A DNA stretch of 64,000 bases from Hyphomicrobiales bacterium (GTDB lineage: Bacteria > Pseudomonadota > Alphaproteobacteria > Rhizobiales > Rhizobiaceae): the NCBI GenBank assembly GCA_900470965.1, contig UCCS01000009.1, forward strand, positions 1 through 64,000, given 5' to 3'. The notes beneath the pieces are model-generated. The model had not been told where the DNA came from and ran no database searches. It saw nothing but the letters and a program-made list of their open reading frames with translations. Positions 48,447-57,396 of this stretch are shown here, one piece after another. The position numbers and the translations under genes are program-made. Every line of letters begins with the position of its first letter. The first letter of the stretch is position 1.

Positions 48447-49430
48447 TCAACCGTTCAACAGTGTGATCTTGATACTCTTGGTCGGATCCTGTCCGAAGGC
48501 AAAGGCCTGGACCGCCTCCGTCAGGGCAAAGTCATGCGTCTGGATCGGCGACAGATCGATGCCTGTCCGTTCCAGAAAGCGAATAACAGCCGGCCATACA
48601 CCCGGTGAGCCGATGCAACCGCGCACCGTCAGGTTCTTCATCTGAATCTGGCCGATCACGACCGGCACCTTGCGGCCGATATTGATGCCGACCATCGACA
48701 CACGGCCTTCCTCGCGCGCGTAGTCGAATGCTGCCGCAAGCGAGGCATCGTGACCGGAGGCCTCAATGACGAGATCGGCCCCCTTTCCGCCGGTCAGCTC
48801 GCGGATCGTCTCTGCCGCACCGCCGTCAGATGGATCGAGCGCGACGTCTGCGCCGAGCCGCTTTGCGACGTCCCGGCGCGAGGCAAGCGGATCGACGACG
48901 ATCACGCGCGCGCCCATGCCGATGGCGGCTGCAGCCGACACAAGGCCGATCGTACCGCCACCCGAGATCACGACGGTTTCGCTGGCATTTGTCCCGCCGG
49001 AACGAAGGACGGCATAAAAACCGCAGGTAAACGGCTCGATCAGCGCGGCTTTCTTGTCGTCCACGGCGTCCGGCAGCTTATGAAGCCATTCCGGATTGAC
49101 CGTGAAATACTCGCGGTCAGCGCCGCTGATCGAAAAGCCGAAATGATGCAGGCGCTCAGGCGTGCGCACCACGCATTCGCCGACAACGCGGTCGCCCTTG
49201 CTGAAGCCCTGGACGTTGCGTCCGACTTCGACAATTTCGCCGCTCCATTCGTGCCCTGGTGTCACCGGATAGGAGATCGGGATGATGTAGCGGCCGGCAA
49301 GCAGTTCATAATCGGAGTGGCAGATCCCAACCGCCTTGGTGTGGACGAGAACCTCGTTCGGCGACAGGTCCGGTATTCCAACCTCGGCGACGACGGGCTT
49401 TTCGGGAGCCTCGAAAACCAGAGCTTTCAT
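48447..49430 (-). CDS. Zinc-dependent alcohol dehydrogenase (MDR family), first copy
   Basis: This 327-residue medium-chain dehydrogenase has the catalytic-zinc segment GICHSDYELLAGRYIIP, the GHEWSGEIVEVG motif and a nucleotide fold VVISGGGTIGLVSAAAAIGM. The four structural-zinc cysteines of the classical type are not obvious, so it is a variant like sorbitol or threonine dehydrogenase relatives. The start at 49430 follows GGAGAAGGAC. It lies between a Gfo/Idh/MocA dehydrogenase and the PRISE-like reductase and probably oxidises a ring hydroxyl in the same route. Confidence 0.83.
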   Translation of the reverse strand: MKALVFEAPEKPVVAEVGIPDLSPNEVLVHTKAVGICHSDYELLAGRYIIPISYPVTPGHEWSGEIVEVGRNVQGFSKGDRVVGECVVRTPERLHHFGFSISGADREYFTVNPEWLHKLPDAVDDKKAALIEPFTCGFYAVLRSGGTNASETVVISGGGTIGLVSAAAAIGMGARVIVVDPLASRRDVAKRLGADVALDPSDGGAAETIRELTGGKGADLVIEASGHDASLAAAFDYAREEGRVSMVGINIGRKVPVVIGQIQMKNLTVRGCIGSPGVWPAVIRFLERTGIDLSPIQTHDFALTEAVQAFAFGQDPTKSIKITLLNG

Positions 49431-49440
49431 GTCCTTCTCC

Positions 49441-50454
49441 TCAGACCTTCTCGAGCGTGCCGCTCTTTGCGGAGCGTACAATCGCTTCCAGCAGAGCGAT
49501 GTTGTTGATCATGTCCTCACCGGTGATCGGATAATCCGCCTCGCCACGGATCGCCCGGGCGAATGCCCTCAGATTGTCACGGACCGGTTCGGCGGGTGGC
49601 AGCTCACGAACGGTGATCTTCTCGTTCTTCCAGCCTTCGGTCACCACCCAGCCATCGGGTGCCTCGACATGGGCCCTGTCGCGCACTTCGATCCATCCCT
49701 CCGTCCCGAAGACGGCGAAGCGGGAGATGAAGGGGGTGGCGAGCGTTGCCGAGACATAGGCCGTGCCGCCGCCTGAAAAACGGATGTGAGCACTCATCGT
49801 ATCGCCCTGCGGGATGCTAGACGCGAGATTTTCGCAAACGACGCGCACGTCCGCGGCGGGGCCCATCAGCTTCACCGAGAGGTCGGTCAGATGGATGCCG
49901 GTCGCCGTCATGCCGCCTGCTGGCGCCTGATCGGCCTTCAGCCGCCAATTGGAGGGATCGAGTGCCAGAAACTTGTCATGGCTGAAATTCGCCTCGATCT
50001 GCAGAAGCCTGCCAAGCTTGCCCGATTTTGCAGTCTCCAGGATTGCAGCGATCGGCGGCTCGAAACGACGCTCGTGGCCCATGCCGAGGACAAGTCCCGC
50101 ATCGTGACAGAGATCCACTGATGCCTGCGCGCCAGCCTTTGTCAGGTCCAGCGGCTTTTCGCAGAAGACGTGTTTTCCGGCTGCAACGACACGCGCGATC
50201 TGTTCCCGGTGCAGCGAATGCGGTGTCGCGAGCACAACGGCTTCGATCGTCGGATCCGCGAGCGCTTCCGCCATGTCATGGGAATATTGCAAGCCCATCT
50301 CGCCAGCAAAGGCGGCTGCGTCGGGATTGGGATCGATGCCGCGGACGAAATGCATTTTCGCGCCCCCGGCATTGACGAGGCTCGCCATCTTGCGACCCCA
50401 CCAGCCGAGACCGACCAGCGCTGCGATGACGGGTTTATCTTCGCGCATGGTCAT
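49441..50454 (-). CDS. Gfo/Idh/MocA family oxidoreductase
   Basis: This protein of about 337 residues starts with a Rossmann segment (VIAALVGLGWWGRKMASLV), has the lysine motif in VFCEKPLDLT, and an MTATGIHLTDLSVKLMG segment with the catalytic histidine. Enzymes of this family oxidise hydroxyls of sugars and inositols. The start at 50454 overlaps the YciI-like stop. In an operon ending at hydroxyquinol cleavage, it suggests a cyclitol-like or sugar-like precursor. No specific substrate can be named. Confidence 0.84.
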   Translation of the reverse strand: MTMREDKPVIAALVGLGWWGRKMASLVNAGGAKMHFVRGIDPNPDAAAFAGEMGLQYSHDMAEALADPTIEAVVLATPHSLHREQIARVVAAGKHVFCEKPLDLTKAGAQASVDLCHDAGLVLGMGHERRFEPPIAAILETAKSGKLGRLLQIEANFSHDKFLALDPSNWRLKADQAPAGGMTATGIHLTDLSVKLMGPAADVRVVCENLASSIPQGDTMSAHIRFSGGGTAYVSATLATPFISRFAVFGTEGWIEVRDRAHVEAPDGWVVTEGWKNEKITVRELPPAEPVRDNLRAFARAIRGEADYPITGEDMINNIALLEAIVRSAKSGTLEKV

Positions 50455-50735
50455 CGATTGTCCACTCGCTTGTTGAACGGGTGGATGTTGACGGTTTTCC
50501 AAACGCCGGCCTTGGTGAAGGGATCGGCCTTGTTGAACGCAACGATCTCTTCCTTGGTATCGGCCTCGAAAACGAAAAGCGAACCGATCATGGTCTCGTT
50601 GTCGTCGGCCAGAAGCGGACCGGAGATGACAGTCTTGGTCTTGCCGGTCGACAGATAGGCCTTGTGGGCGTCGTAATTGGCGTGCCGCTTGTCGACAGCG
50701 CCCTCGTGATCAAGGCAATGAACAACATAATGCAT
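50451..50735 (-). CDS. YciI-like protein, second copy
   Basis: This 94-residue protein has the YciI features: YVVHCLDHEGAVDKRHANYD at the start, VISGPLLADDNETMIGSLFV and NKADPFTKAGVWKTV. It is related to but distinct from the copy at 44931. In other pathways small YciI-type proteins isomerise or dehalogenate ring or lactone intermediates. It overlaps the next gene by four bases and has AAAGGAATTAGAC upstream of the ATG. Confidence 0.82.
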   Translation of the reverse strand: MHYVVHCLDHEGAVDKRHANYDAHKAYLSTGKTKTVISGPLLADDNETMIGSLFVFEADTKEEIVAFNKADPFTKAGVWKTVNIHPFNKRVDNR

Positions 50736-50801
50736 GTCTAATTCCTTTCGAATTCAGGCAATCGCGTGGTCGTCGAAGGTTTGGCCTCTGGAATTCCTTG
50801 A

Positions 50802-51875
50802 TCAGGCCTTCATGTTGACGAGGATCTTCATGTGGGAGGCGGCCGGATCGATCAGTGCCTCGAAGCCTTCTTCGACCACGTCCTCCGGGGCGATCTGCGC
50901 CGTGACGATCTTTTCGACCGGGAAGATTCCCGCTCCGATCATCTGCGCGATGCGCGGCCAGATCTGCACCGGATAGCACCAGGTGGCTTCGACGGTGATG
51001 TCCTTGAGCGCCCAGAGCATTGCATCGATTGCCGCCGGCCGGACGTGAAGCCCGACCTGCACGACCGTGCCCTGACGCCGGACGGCCTTGGCGCAAAGAT
51101 TGAGCGACGCCTCGGCGCCGACGCATTCCAAGGCGACGTCGACACCGACGCCTTCCTCAGTGTGGCTGCGGAACAGCGCTTCGGTATCGGTCTGGCGCGG
51201 ATCGAAGACAATCGCTTCAGGAACGAGCGTCTTGGCCAGCGCCCTGCGGTTGGGATTGAGTTCCGAGACGAAAATCGTCGTGGCGCCTGCCGCCTTTGTC
51301 GCCAGGAGCACGAGGGCGCCGATCGGACCGACACCAGACACCAGCACCGAGCTTCCGGAGGTGACGCGACCGCGATCGACGCCGTAAAGCGCGACGGCAG
51401 CAGGCTCGATCATCGCTGCCTGAACATCGGAGACGCTGTCTGGGACCGGAAAGACGTTATAGCCATTGACGACGGCGCGCTCGCCCATTCCGCCCCAGTC
51501 CCATGACAGGCCGACGCAGGCCATCTTTTCGCTAAGGTGGAAGAGCCCACGCCGGCCATAATAATCGTCGCGCGGCGAGATCAGCGGCTGGATCGAGACG
51601 CGCGAGCCTGGAGCAACATGCGTGACGTTCCTGCCGACCTCCAGCACACGTGCGGAAAATTCATGACCGAGAATCTGCGGCAGCGTGGCGCCGGAATAGA
51701 CATGGGGTGTGGCCGGTGTGACGATCGGCCCTGCAATATACTCGTGGATATCGGTACCGCAGATGCCGCAAACCAGGGGGTCGATCAGCACCATGTCGTC
51801 GCCCAGGCGGCCGCTTGGCGCCGGCACGTCTTCGACGCGAATATCTTTCTTGGAATAGTACCGTACAGCCTTCAT
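50802..51875 (-). CDS. Zinc-dependent 2,3-butanediol-dehydrogenase-like alcohol dehydrogenase
   Basis: This protein of about 357 residues has the zinc-binding segment VCGICGTDIHEYIAGPIV, GHEFSARVLEVG and a nucleotide-binding VLVSGVGPIGALVLLATKAA. The long insertion near GATLPQILGHEF is typical of the butanediol/threonine dehydrogenase branch. The start at 51875 (MKAVRY) has AAGGCGTGAAG upstream; the ATG 15 bases earlier has none. It is the second gene of the leftward operon and probably oxidises a vicinal diol or ring alcohol. Confidence 0.83.
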   Translation of the reverse strand: MKAVRYYSKKDIRVEDVPAPSGRLGDDMVLIDPLVCGICGTDIHEYIAGPIVTPATPHVYSGATLPQILGHEFSARVLEVGRNVTHVAPGSRVSIQPLISPRDDYYGRRGLFHLSEKMACVGLSWDWGGMGERAVVNGYNVFPVPDSVSDVQAAMIEPAAVALYGVDRGRVTSGSSVLVSGVGPIGALVLLATKAAGATTIFVSELNPNRRALAKTLVPEAIVFDPRQTDTEALFRSHTEEGVGVDVALECVGAEASLNLCAKAVRRQGTVVQVGLHVRPAAIDAMLWALKDITVEATWCYPVQIWPRIAQMIGAGIFPVEKIVTAQIAPEDVVEEGFEALIDPAASHMKILVNMKA

Positions 51876-51980
51876 CTTCACGCCTTTCATGATGAACTTG
51901 TTATTGAGCCGCCGTCGCAGACCGGTCCGATGCCCAAAGCAAGACGCTTTCCAGTCGGTCCTGTCACAGCGCTCGTCCTT

Positions 51981-52769
51981 TTAGATCAGCACCATGCCGC
52001 CATCGACCATGATGGTCTGGCCGGTGACATAGTCGGATGCCTGGGAGGCGAGAAACGTCGTGACGCCGGCGATATCCTTGGGAAGCGATACACGCCCCAG
52101 AAGGATCGATTGGGAAAAATCATTGATCGCCTGTTCCGGCTTTTCCGTCAGGCCGCGCTCGATGAACTCGCGGTCGAGCTGTTCCCACAGCTCGGTTTTG
52201 ACGACACCCGGGCCGAAGCAGTTGACCGTGATCTTGTGTTCTGCAAGCGCGCGGGCAGCCGCCTGCGTGATCGCAACAACCGCGAATTTGGAAGCGCAAT
52301 AATGGGCAAACAACGCGTAGCCCTGCTTTCCGGCGATCGAGGCAGTGTTGACGATCTTGCCACCATCGCCCTGAGCGATCATTTGCCTTGCCGCCTCCTG
52401 GGTTCCGATCAGAACGCCGCGGCCATTGATCGCCATGATCCTGTCGAAATCCTCATCCGTCACCTCCATGAAGGGGCAGGTCTGACTGATGCCGGCATTA
52501 TTGAACATGACGTCGAGGCGGCCGCAACGAGATACGGTTTCGTCGATCAGCGCCCTGACGCTGGAACGGCTCGAGACATCGACGGCAATTGCAACCGCGC
52601 TGCCGCCCGCAGAGGAAATTTTTGATGCGGTTTGCTGCGCGCTATCAAGATTGAGATCTGCAATCACCACGCGCGCTCCATTTTCGGCAAGATCGGCGGC
52701 AATGCCCGCGCCAATACCGCGCGCCGCGCCGGTTACGATGACGACCTTATTGTTGACCGATCCACTCAT
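51981..52769 (-). CDS. Short-chain dehydrogenase/reductase, first gene of the hydroxyquinol operon
   Basis: This protein of about 262 residues is a classical SDR with VIVTGAARGIGAGIA, FNNAGIS, a catalytic serine in NTASIAGKQG, and YCASKFA. The end IMVDGGMVLI is typical of sorbitol/acetoin-type enzymes. The start at 52769 follows GGGAGGGAATGCC. It is the first gene of an eight-gene leftward operon ending at 45413, all with short gaps or overlaps, and the promoter must lie in 52770-53243, where the shared palindrome is found. Confidence 0.85.
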   Translation of the reverse strand: MSGSVNNKVVIVTGAARGIGAGIAADLAENGARVVIADLNLDSAQQTASKISSAGGSAVAIAVDVSSRSSVRALIDETVSRCGRLDVMFNNAGISQTCPFMEVTDEDFDRIMAINGRGVLIGTQEAARQMIAQGDGGKIVNTASIAGKQGYALFAHYCASKFAVVAITQAAARALAEHKITVNCFGPGVVKTELWEQLDREFIERGLTEKPEQAINDFSQSILLGRVSLPKDIAGVTTFLASQASDYVTGQTIMVDGGMVLI

Positions 52770-53243
52770 GGCATTCCCTCCCAATAGAACTCCCGTCGCA
52801 GCTGAGACCGTCAGACGTGACGGACAGGGCGAATGCGACAGGCCGCGGTGCGATGGGATCCGACCGGGACGGCAGGCCGCCTCATCTGATCCACCCCTCC
52901 CCTGAACTGTCCGAACCGCTGACGACGCGGGATCAGGCGCGGAAGCGCTGGCTTCCGCGTCATCTCCAACATGTTGACGGCAATATTCCTCCCACAGGAA
53001 CCGCCGTGCGATCCGAAGCGAAGGCTAGAGGATCAACCTGCGCTTCGACAAATCCTTAATTGTCCGAAATGGATATTTTCAATGCAGCAATAGGTCTTCG
53101 GCTGACGCTAGTATTTCTTCGGGAGGAGACGGCCCTCGCGCCGAGTTGAGGCATGTTTTCGCCCGGTTCGCTGGCGCTCCTTCGACATAGAGCTGCATCG
53201 AGAATTCCGGTTGGCGAACGCCTCCGGGGAAGGAAGGTTTTGC
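52770..53243. other. Divergent promoter region without a gene
   Basis: This 474-base stretch lies between the leftward hydroxyquinol operon and the rightward dehydrogenase gene. Short open frames here lack ribosome sites and protein-like composition. Its notable content is the palindrome at 53062-53074 and the AT-richer segment around 53050-53110, which is a likely place for both promoters. Confidence 0.5.
53062..53074. promoter_or_regulatory. Shared palindrome (ATCCAnnnTGGAT variant), copy 2
   Basis: GTCCGAAATGGAT preceded by AATT matches the sites at 45331 and 57498 with changes in the left half. It lies in the promoter region shared by the hydroxyquinol operon and the dehydrogenase-regulator unit. 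Confidence 0.5.
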
Positions 53244-54170
53244 ATGAGCGAGACGTTGAAAGTGGGATGGGCCGGAATCGGCAAGATGGGCGCGCCGATG
53301 AGCCGGCGCGTCCTCGAGAACGGATATGCCTTGTCCGTCTATGAGCCACTTCCGGAAAACCGTGCTTCCGTCGTTGCGCAGGGCGCGAACGTCGCCCACA
53401 GCCTGGAGGATCTGGTCGAGGCATCCGACATAGTGATCCTGACCATTCCGAATGACGAGGTGCTGCGTCAGCTCACACTTGCACCCTCCACGCTTGTCGA
53501 ACTGCTCAAGCCCGGCCAGATCCTGGTGGAGATGAGCACCGTCTCGCCAGAGCTTTCGGCCGAAGTTGCAGAAGCCCTTCACCGCAAGGGCGTCGACTAT
53601 GTGCGTGCGCCCGTTTCGGGCAGTACGATCACCGCATCCTCGGGTCTGCTCTCGGTCATGGTCTCTGGTCCCGAACAGGCATATAAAAAGGTCGAGCCCG
53701 TCCTGGCGAGCTTTTCAGCGAAACGGTTCTATCTCGGCGAAGGCGAGCAGGCACGCTATCTGAAACTCGTGCTGAATGCGCTCGTCGGCGCAACGGCAGC
53801 CCTTCTTGGGGAGGCATTGACGCTTGGATTAAAGGGAAATCTGACCGTCGAGACCATGCTCAACGTCATCTGCGAGAGCGCTGTCTCGTCACCGCTGATC
53901 GCCTACAAGCGCGACCTGCTGGTCAACCGCAATTTCGATCCCGCGTTTTCCGTCTCACAGATGATGAAAGACTTCGACCTGATCCTTGGGGCGGCAAAAT
54001 CCGATCATGTTCCGATGTATCTCGCCTCGATGATCCGCCAGCAGTACGAGGCAGCCTTCGCCGATGGTCTTGCCGAAAAGGACTTCTTCGTGCTCTTCGA
54101 ACAATATGAGCGCCTTGCTGGCCTGGGCCGGGAAAAGGCTGCTGCTTCACACACCCTCAAGGCCATTTAG
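53244..54170 (+). CDS. 3-hydroxyisobutyrate dehydrogenase-family oxidoreductase
   Basis: This 308-residue protein has the N-terminal nucleotide motif VGWAGIGKMGAPMSRRVLE, the substrate-binding DYVRAPVSGSTITASSGLL (the family DAPVSGG form) and the catalytic lysine in YLKLVLNALVG. These enzymes oxidise beta-hydroxyacids such as tartronate semialdehyde or 3-hydroxyisobutyrate. The start at 53244 follows GGGGAAGGAAGG. It is transcribed rightward and followed by the regulator at 54247, so it belongs to the island. The substrate is unknown. Confidence 0.84.
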   Translation: MSETLKVGWAGIGKMGAPMSRRVLENGYALSVYEPLPENRASVVAQGANVAHSLEDLVEASDIVILTIPNDEVLRQLTLAPSTLVELLKPGQILVEMSTVSPELSAEVAEALHRKGVDYVRAPVSGSTITASSGLLSVMVSGPEQAYKKVEPVLASFSAKRFYLGEGEQARYLKLVLNALVGATAALLGEALTLGLKGNLTVETMLNVICESAVSSPLIAYKRDLLVNRNFDPAFSVSQMMKDFDLILGAAKSDHVPMYLASMIRQQYEAAFADGLAEKDFFVLFEQYERLAGLGREKAAASHTLKAI

Positions 54171-54246
54171 CGCTTTGACGGGGCTGGCGAGCGGAAGAGT
54201 TGCCGGCTAGTCTGCTTGCAGGCAGCGCGACGGTTGGGAGGCCGAC

Positions 54247-55968
54247 GTGAACGAATATGAAATGCTGCGCGTCATCGATTTCATCGAGAAAACGCGCCGC
54301 CCCTTCAGAGAGGTCGTCGAAGCGGCCGATGATGATGCGATCTGGCTTATCGTCACGTTCCTGATCAAGTCGCATATTCTGAGCCAGCCTGTCTCGATCT
54401 CGACGCTCGGGCAGGAATCCGGTCTTCCCTATGCAACCTCGATGCGATTGATCAATCGCCTCATCGATGCCGGTTACATTCTCAAGGTCGCCAAGGGACA
54501 GACAGGCAAGAGCTTCGCGCTGCAGCCGAGCGAGCAATTGCTTCGCTCCTTCGAGCTTTATGCCCGCAAGACGAAATCCCTGCTCGCCCAGACATTGGGG
54601 CTGCGGGCAGGCGAGGAGGAGGATGAGTATTATTTCGGGGGAACCCCGCTCGGTTCGCAAATCATCCCGCCGATGCGGCTGGTGCAGAAGCGCGCGGAAT
54701 CGCAGATCGAGCTTCGTTTTCTCCTGAACGACGACAATTATTTCTCCGCAATGCGCAACATGTGGGCCGACTTCCGCAGCAACCTCGCTTCGCGCAAGAA
54801 TTTCGACCTTCTGCCGCTGCCCGACCTTTATCGACGCGCGCGCGAAAACGGCGCCAAGCGGCTTTCCGATTACGACGTCATCGCCATCAACATGCCCTGG
54901 CTCGGCGAATTCGCCGAGAGCGGCGTTATCAGGCCGATCGACCAATATATCCAGAAGACGGGCATCAACCCGCTCGATTTCCATCCCTCCATCTGGTCTT
55001 CAGCGACCTGGGAAGGGCGTGACTATGGCGTTCCCGGCTATTGCACCATCGAGGTCCTTGCAGCGAGAAAGGACCTGTTTGCCGATGCGAGCCTGTCGTT
55101 CCCGAAGACATTCGACGATGTGATCAATGCCGGTCGCAAATTTCACGCTCCCGATGAGGGAATGTTCGGCGCGGTCTGGGATGGTGCGCGCGGCATGCCG
55201 ATCGCCTCGAGCTTCCTGTTTTTCATGGGCGCCTGCGGTCAACCGGCGATTTCGCTGCGCAAGATCCGCGCGGGCTTCACGCTTGAGGGCGTCAACCTCG
55301 AAGAATTGAGCTGCACGATTCTGTCCGACGCTGGTTTTGCGGCGCTTGACTATATGCGCAGGCTGCTCGAAATCTCTCCGCCCAAGATCCTTGAAATGGC
55401 TTGGGACCAGACGCTCGCAGTGTTTCTCAAAGGAAAAGCAAGTCTCGGCTATTTCTGGACCATGCGCGCGGCTCGCTTCGAATATGACGTCCAGTCCGTC
55501 GTCAAGCGCAGGGTCGAATATCTGCCTCAGCCCTCTGGCCCGGGCGGCACGCGCGCCTCGCCGATCGGGGGCTTTCTCTTCTGCATTCCGACAAATCTGC
55601 CCGAGGAACGAGTGGAACTGGCCGCCGATGCGATCGCCTGGATGGCATCGAGAGAAGCAATGAAAGCGCATGTGAAAAACGGATTTCCGGTCGCGCCGCG
55701 CTTTTCCGTCAGTGCCGATCCGGAGGCTGCCGCAAGTTCGCCGATCGTGCGTTTCGTGGACCAGCTCGCCAAGAAGAACCTTCTGCAGACCTGGCAGCGC
55801 CCAAAGATCCCACAATATACGACGATCGAGAAGGTCCTCGGCGAAGAGATCCACGAGGCATTGCTCGGCAATAAGACGCCGCGGCTTGCCCTTGAGCACG
55901 CCGCCGCTCAAATTGAAGAAAGCCTCAAATCCACGCAGAGGAGCTGGACACGGCAAAGCACGGTCTAG
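54247..55968 (+). CDS. Winged-helix regulator fused to a family 1 solute-binding-protein domain
   Basis: This 573-residue protein starts with a winged-helix region (about residues 35-100: VSISTLGQESGLPYATSMRL, then INRLIDAGYILKVAKGQ). After a linker comes a type-1 extracellular solute-binding domain of about 410 residues, with LSDYDVIAINMPWLGEFAES, the VIRPIDQYI hinge region, WEGRDYGVPGYCTIEVLAAR and GKASLGYFWTMRAA. No signal peptide or membrane segment is present, so the binding domain is cytoplasmic and acts as a ligand sensor. The start is GTG at 54247 after GGGAGG. It is unusual: such a domain normally works in the periplasm with an ABC importer. It likely controls the sites at 45331, 53062 and 57498. 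Confidence 0.82.
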   Translation: MNEYEMLRVIDFIEKTRRPFREVVEAADDDAIWLIVTFLIKSHILSQPVSISTLGQESGLPYATSMRLINRLIDAGYILKVAKGQTGKSFALQPSEQLLRSFELYARKTKSLLAQTLGLRAGEEEDEYYFGGTPLGSQIIPPMRLVQKRAESQIELRFLLNDDNYFSAMRNMWADFRSNLASRKNFDLLPLPDLYRRARENGAKRLSDYDVIAINMPWLGEFAESGVIRPIDQYIQKTGINPLDFHPSIWSSATWEGRDYGVPGYCTIEVLAARKDLFADASLSFPKTFDDVINAGRKFHAPDEGMFGAVWDGARGMPIASSFLFFMGACGQPAISLRKIRAGFTLEGVNLEELSCTILSDAGFAALDYMRRLLEISPPKILEMAWDQTLAVFLKGKASLGYFWTMRAARFEYDVQSVVKRRVEYLPQPSGPGGTRASPIGGFLFCIPTNLPEERVELAADAIAWMASREAMKAHVKNGFPVAPRFSVSADPEAAASSPIVRFVDQLAKKNLLQTWQRPKIPQYTTIEKVLGEEIHEALLGNKTPRLALEHAAAQIEESLKSTQRSWTRQSTV

Positions 55969-56050
55969 CCAATCCAAATGCACCGGCGATGAACGACGAC
56001 GGGTGGCCGTGGATATTTACCATGGCCCAAAAAAGCCGCCTGTTCTTGTC

Positions 56051-57112
56051 CTAGCTGTGTGCCATCACGGCCTGGTATGCCTCGATCAGTAGTGCTGCAT
56101 TCTCCGGGCGCGCATCGATCTGACCGGCTTCGATATCAAAAGCCACGTCCATGACCCGTTGATTGACCGGGGCTTCCTGTCCGTGCACGCGCAGTATATC
56201 GACAACCCAGCCATTGACCTCCCCAACTTCCGCTCGGCGTCCCTTGCGCCAATCCTGCAGCGACGTCGTCAATGTGTCGGCCTGTGAAAAGGTCTTCAGC
56301 ACTTCGTCGAAGATCTGATCGACATAACGTTCCGGATGATTGGTGGTCACCGGCGGCATGCCGATGATCGGAACGATTTTGGCTCCGTCGGCGAGTGCTG
56401 CCCGCATTGCCTCATATCCGGCGGCCCGCATGACCTCGAGCATGCCCGGTGCGCGCGCTGCATCGGCGAGCGGCAGATTGATGATGGCGGACGGAATAAG
56501 TTCGGCGGCATTGACGACAAGCTTCATCCACTTGGCGGAACGAATGTCGTCCATCACTTCGACCGTGCCGGAATTGCGCAGCAGATCGGCAACTGCTTCC
56601 ACGCGATCCCGCGTCTTCGGATCGAGCGCGCCGAGCGCAAACCAGGACGTGTCATGATCGTTCTGCCGGTTGGTGACGCCGGGCACGAACATATTGGAGG
56701 CGATTTCGATGACGGCGCCGATCGTCCGCTCGCGGCCGACCACGTCGGCAATATCCTCATGCGTCATGCCGTTCTGGAGACCGACGACCAGCCCATCAGG
56801 CGCCAGACATGGCTCGATCAGCTGGCATGCCCATTTGGTGTCGTAGGCTTTTACCACGAGGAACACGACATCGAAGGGTTCCTTGATTTCGGCGACCTGA
56901 CACAGGTGTAAAGCCGGGACCTTCGCATTGATGGTGCGTTTCGGCAGGTTCACCGTGATGCCCTTTTCACGGATCGCCATCACATGCTCCGGCCATTGCT
57001 CGATGAAGGTGACGTCAAGGCCTGCCAAGGCGAAATCCGCCCCGATGGACGCGCCTTGCGCGCCCGTTCCAACAAATGCAATCCGCGGACCGCGCGTCTC
57101 ATCCCAACCCAT
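56051..57112 (-). CDS. Ketopantoate reductase family (PanE/ApbA-like) oxidoreductase
   Basis: This 353-residue protein has the nucleotide motif IAFVGTGAQGASIGADFAL, the VVKAYDTKWACQLIEP segment, VGLQNGMTHED and an alpha-helical C-terminal domain with AKWMKLVVNAAEL, containing the catalytic Lys. Relatives reduce 2-ketopantoate or other 2-keto acids with NADPH. The start at 57112 follows GAGAGGAGAAG. It is downstream of a fragment of a related gene and of the shared palindrome at 57498, so it belongs to the island regulon rather than to pantothenate synthesis. Confidence 0.82.
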   Translation of the reverse strand: MGWDETRGPRIAFVGTGAQGASIGADFALAGLDVTFIEQWPEHVMAIREKGITVNLPKRTINAKVPALHLCQVAEIKEPFDVVFLVVKAYDTKWACQLIEPCLAPDGLVVGLQNGMTHEDIADVVGRERTIGAVIEIASNMFVPGVTNRQNDHDTSWFALGALDPKTRDRVEAVADLLRNSGTVEVMDDIRSAKWMKLVVNAAELIPSAIINLPLADAARAPGMLEVMRAAGYEAMRAALADGAKIVPIIGMPPVTTNHPERYVDQIFDEVLKTFSQADTLTTSLQDWRKGRRAEVGEVNGWVVDILRVHGQEAPVNQRVMDVAFDIEAGQIDARPENAALLIEAYQAVMAHS

Positions 57113-57366
57113 GAACTTCTCCTCTCATACTGTTGCTCCGGCCGGTAACGGTCATTCATGCCTCGATAACGGTGGCGTTTGACGGTTGCGCCGAAAGGCT
57201 GCCGCGCTCCGATGGCGCGGGCGATCTCGACGATCCGCTGATTGACAGGCGCGCTCTGGCCCGCCCTTTTCAAGGTTTCGACCACGTGACCTCTGAGATC
57301 GAGGACCTCCGCGCGCCGTCTCTTGCGCCAATCCTGGAGAGCGGTCGTCAGCGTATCCGACATCAT
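56980..57366 (-). pseudogene. Fragment related to the C-terminus of the PanE-like enzyme
   Basis: The first 60 or so residues (SDTLTTALQDWRKRRRAEVL, HVVETLKRAGQSAPVNQRIV) closely match the last third of the enzyme at 56051 (ADTLTTSLQDWRKGRRAEVG, EAPVNQRVMD). The N-terminal nucleotide domain is absent. A strong GGGGAGG site precedes the ATG at 57366. The tail runs 133 bases into the next gene in another frame and looks unlike protein. Either a partly deleted duplicate, or a small standalone domain that lost its own stop. Confidence 0.6.
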
Positions 57367-57396
57367 CAGCAACCTCCCCTGTCGATGATCCATCAC

